From Halobacteriales archaeon QH_10_70_21 (GTDB lineage: Archaea > Halobacteriota > Halobacteria > Halobacteriales > Haloarculaceae): 15,873 nucleotides of DNA. Within the stretch, counting starts at the first letter, position 1. Every line of letters starts with the position of its first letter. Shown piece by piece: positions 15,174-15,873 of the stretch. Under the pieces are notes generated by a model, which was not told where the DNA came from, made no database searches, and was given only the letters and a program-made list of their open reading frames with translations. The DNA is taken from positions 1 through 15,873 of the forward strand of contig PXQM01000093.1 in the NCBI GenBank assembly GCA_003021325.1, given 5' to 3'. Both the position numbers and the translations under genes were made by a program.

Positions 15174-15873
15174 CTACGGCTCCGTGGGCCGCTCGTCGGA
15201 CGCGGCGGCCGCCGCCTCGAGCCGCCGCAGCGCCTCCGGTCGTGCGATGGCATGGATAATCTCTCCGGGCGCGAACGCGCGCGACTGCGACGGGATTGCG
15301 ACGATATCGCCGTCGGCGGTCCGGATAGCCACGATCGCGACGTCGACGCCCCCGACGACGCTGCTTGCCAGCGCGCTCCCCTCCCCGACGGTGACGATGC
15401 CCGTCGTCTCCTCTGCGGCCCGGAGCCGTGCGGCGAACTCCCGGTCGGCCCGCGACTCGACGGGCAGGGTCACGAGCCGGTATCTCCGCTCGGGGTCGAG
15501 CTGTTCGGCCTCCTCCTCGTCGAGCGCCAGCGTCACCACGTCGTCGGCGGTGCCGCGGAGTTCCGCGTTCGTCACCTGCTTGGGCGCGCCGTCCTCGCCG
15601 GCCGTCCACACCTGGACGGAGTCGCCCGGGCTGGCACTGTTCGGGGGGTCAGCCCTGACGGCCACGGCGGCGCTCCCCGGCGGCAGCGTCGGCCCGATGC
15701 CGGACTCCCGGCGACCGACCGCGGGGTACTCGACACTGCCGTCGTCGGCGAACTCGACGTCGACGTGGCCGACGCCGTAGTCGTCCGGAGCGGCTCTTTG
15801 AACCGCGACCGCAGCTCCTCGACCGTCAGCCGCCGGGGGAAAAGCAGGATCTGGCCGGCCAGTTTCGCCTTCA
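15174..15873 (-). pseudogene. TrkA-C (RCK_C) domain protein, C-terminal part, apparently frameshifted
   Basis: The gene runs off the right edge. Its visible first part (from 15871) reads KAKLAGQILLFPRRLTVEEL, then RSRFKEPLR. Near 15781-15788 this frame turns into Thr/Ser-rich residues, while the next frame continues convincingly with DDYGVGHVDVEFADDG and GIGPTLPPGSAAVAVRADP. One extra G in the run within CCGGACGAC would join the parts as PLRDDYG. The C-terminal portion (VTVGEGSALASSVVGGVDVAIVAI, IPSQSRAFAPGEIIHAIARP) is a TrkA-C domain, which in potassium transport and channel regulators binds small ligands. A stop is at 15174-15176. The N-terminus lies outside the window. A one-base sequencing error is a serious alternative to true inactivation. 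Confidence 0.65.

Overview
This window looks like an ordinary stretch of a haloarchaeal chromosome. It has very high GC with G/C-biased third codon positions, strongly acidic proteins, and several genes whose start codon lies about 25-30 bases after a TATA-like element, the leaderless arrangement common in haloarchaea. Typical archaeal or haloarchaeal families are present: MptA-type GTP cyclohydrolase, TrmB-type regulator, HerA-type ATPase, KaiC-like ATPase, a Tat-lipoprotein solute-binding protein and a DUF5813-like protein. No CRISPR array, transposase, integrase, rRNA or replication origin was found. No gap between genes exceeds about 250 bases.

Layout. 1-481 (+) is the 3' end of a YyaL/DUF255-type protein. 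653-1428 (+) is a TrmB-family regulator broken by an internal deletion and frameshift. On the minus strand follow mptA (1537-2469) and nadK (2720-3532), separated by a 250-base gap that carries a perfect 36-base direct repeat. 3648-4475 (+) is a single-domain KaiC/RecA-like ATPase. The 244-base gap after it holds what looks like a fossil N-terminus of a small membrane protein (minus strand). 4720-6513 (-) is a HerA-like ATPase and 6660-7178 (-) a DUF5813-like protein. 7350-7434 (-) is tRNA-Leu(UAA).

7616-13746 (+) is a complete-layout dipeptide/oligopeptide ABC transporter operon: lipoprotein receptor, two permeases and two ATPases. The genes are spaced 21, 2, 0 and -8 bases apart. The first ATPase gene (dppD) is broken by an apparent deletion of about 67 bases between its Walker B/D-loop and its H-loop. 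If real, uptake would depend on DppF alone or be lost. After two small hairpins comes a haloarchaeal conserved hypothetical gene (13874-14407, +). The minus strand then carries a small winged-helix regulator (14414-14752), a single-cluster ferredoxin (14800-15135), and the 3' part of a TrkA-C domain protein (15174-15873) that also shows a frameshift.

The most notable overall observation is that three of about fourteen protein genes are disrupted, each by a clean lesion with good coding sequence on both sides. This could be recent gene decay or errors in the assembled sequence. I did not find a convincing new multi-gene system. The best leads are the broken genes, the fossil gene at about 4519-4605, the palindrome over the TATA box of the regulator gene, and the repeat pair in front of the transporter operon.
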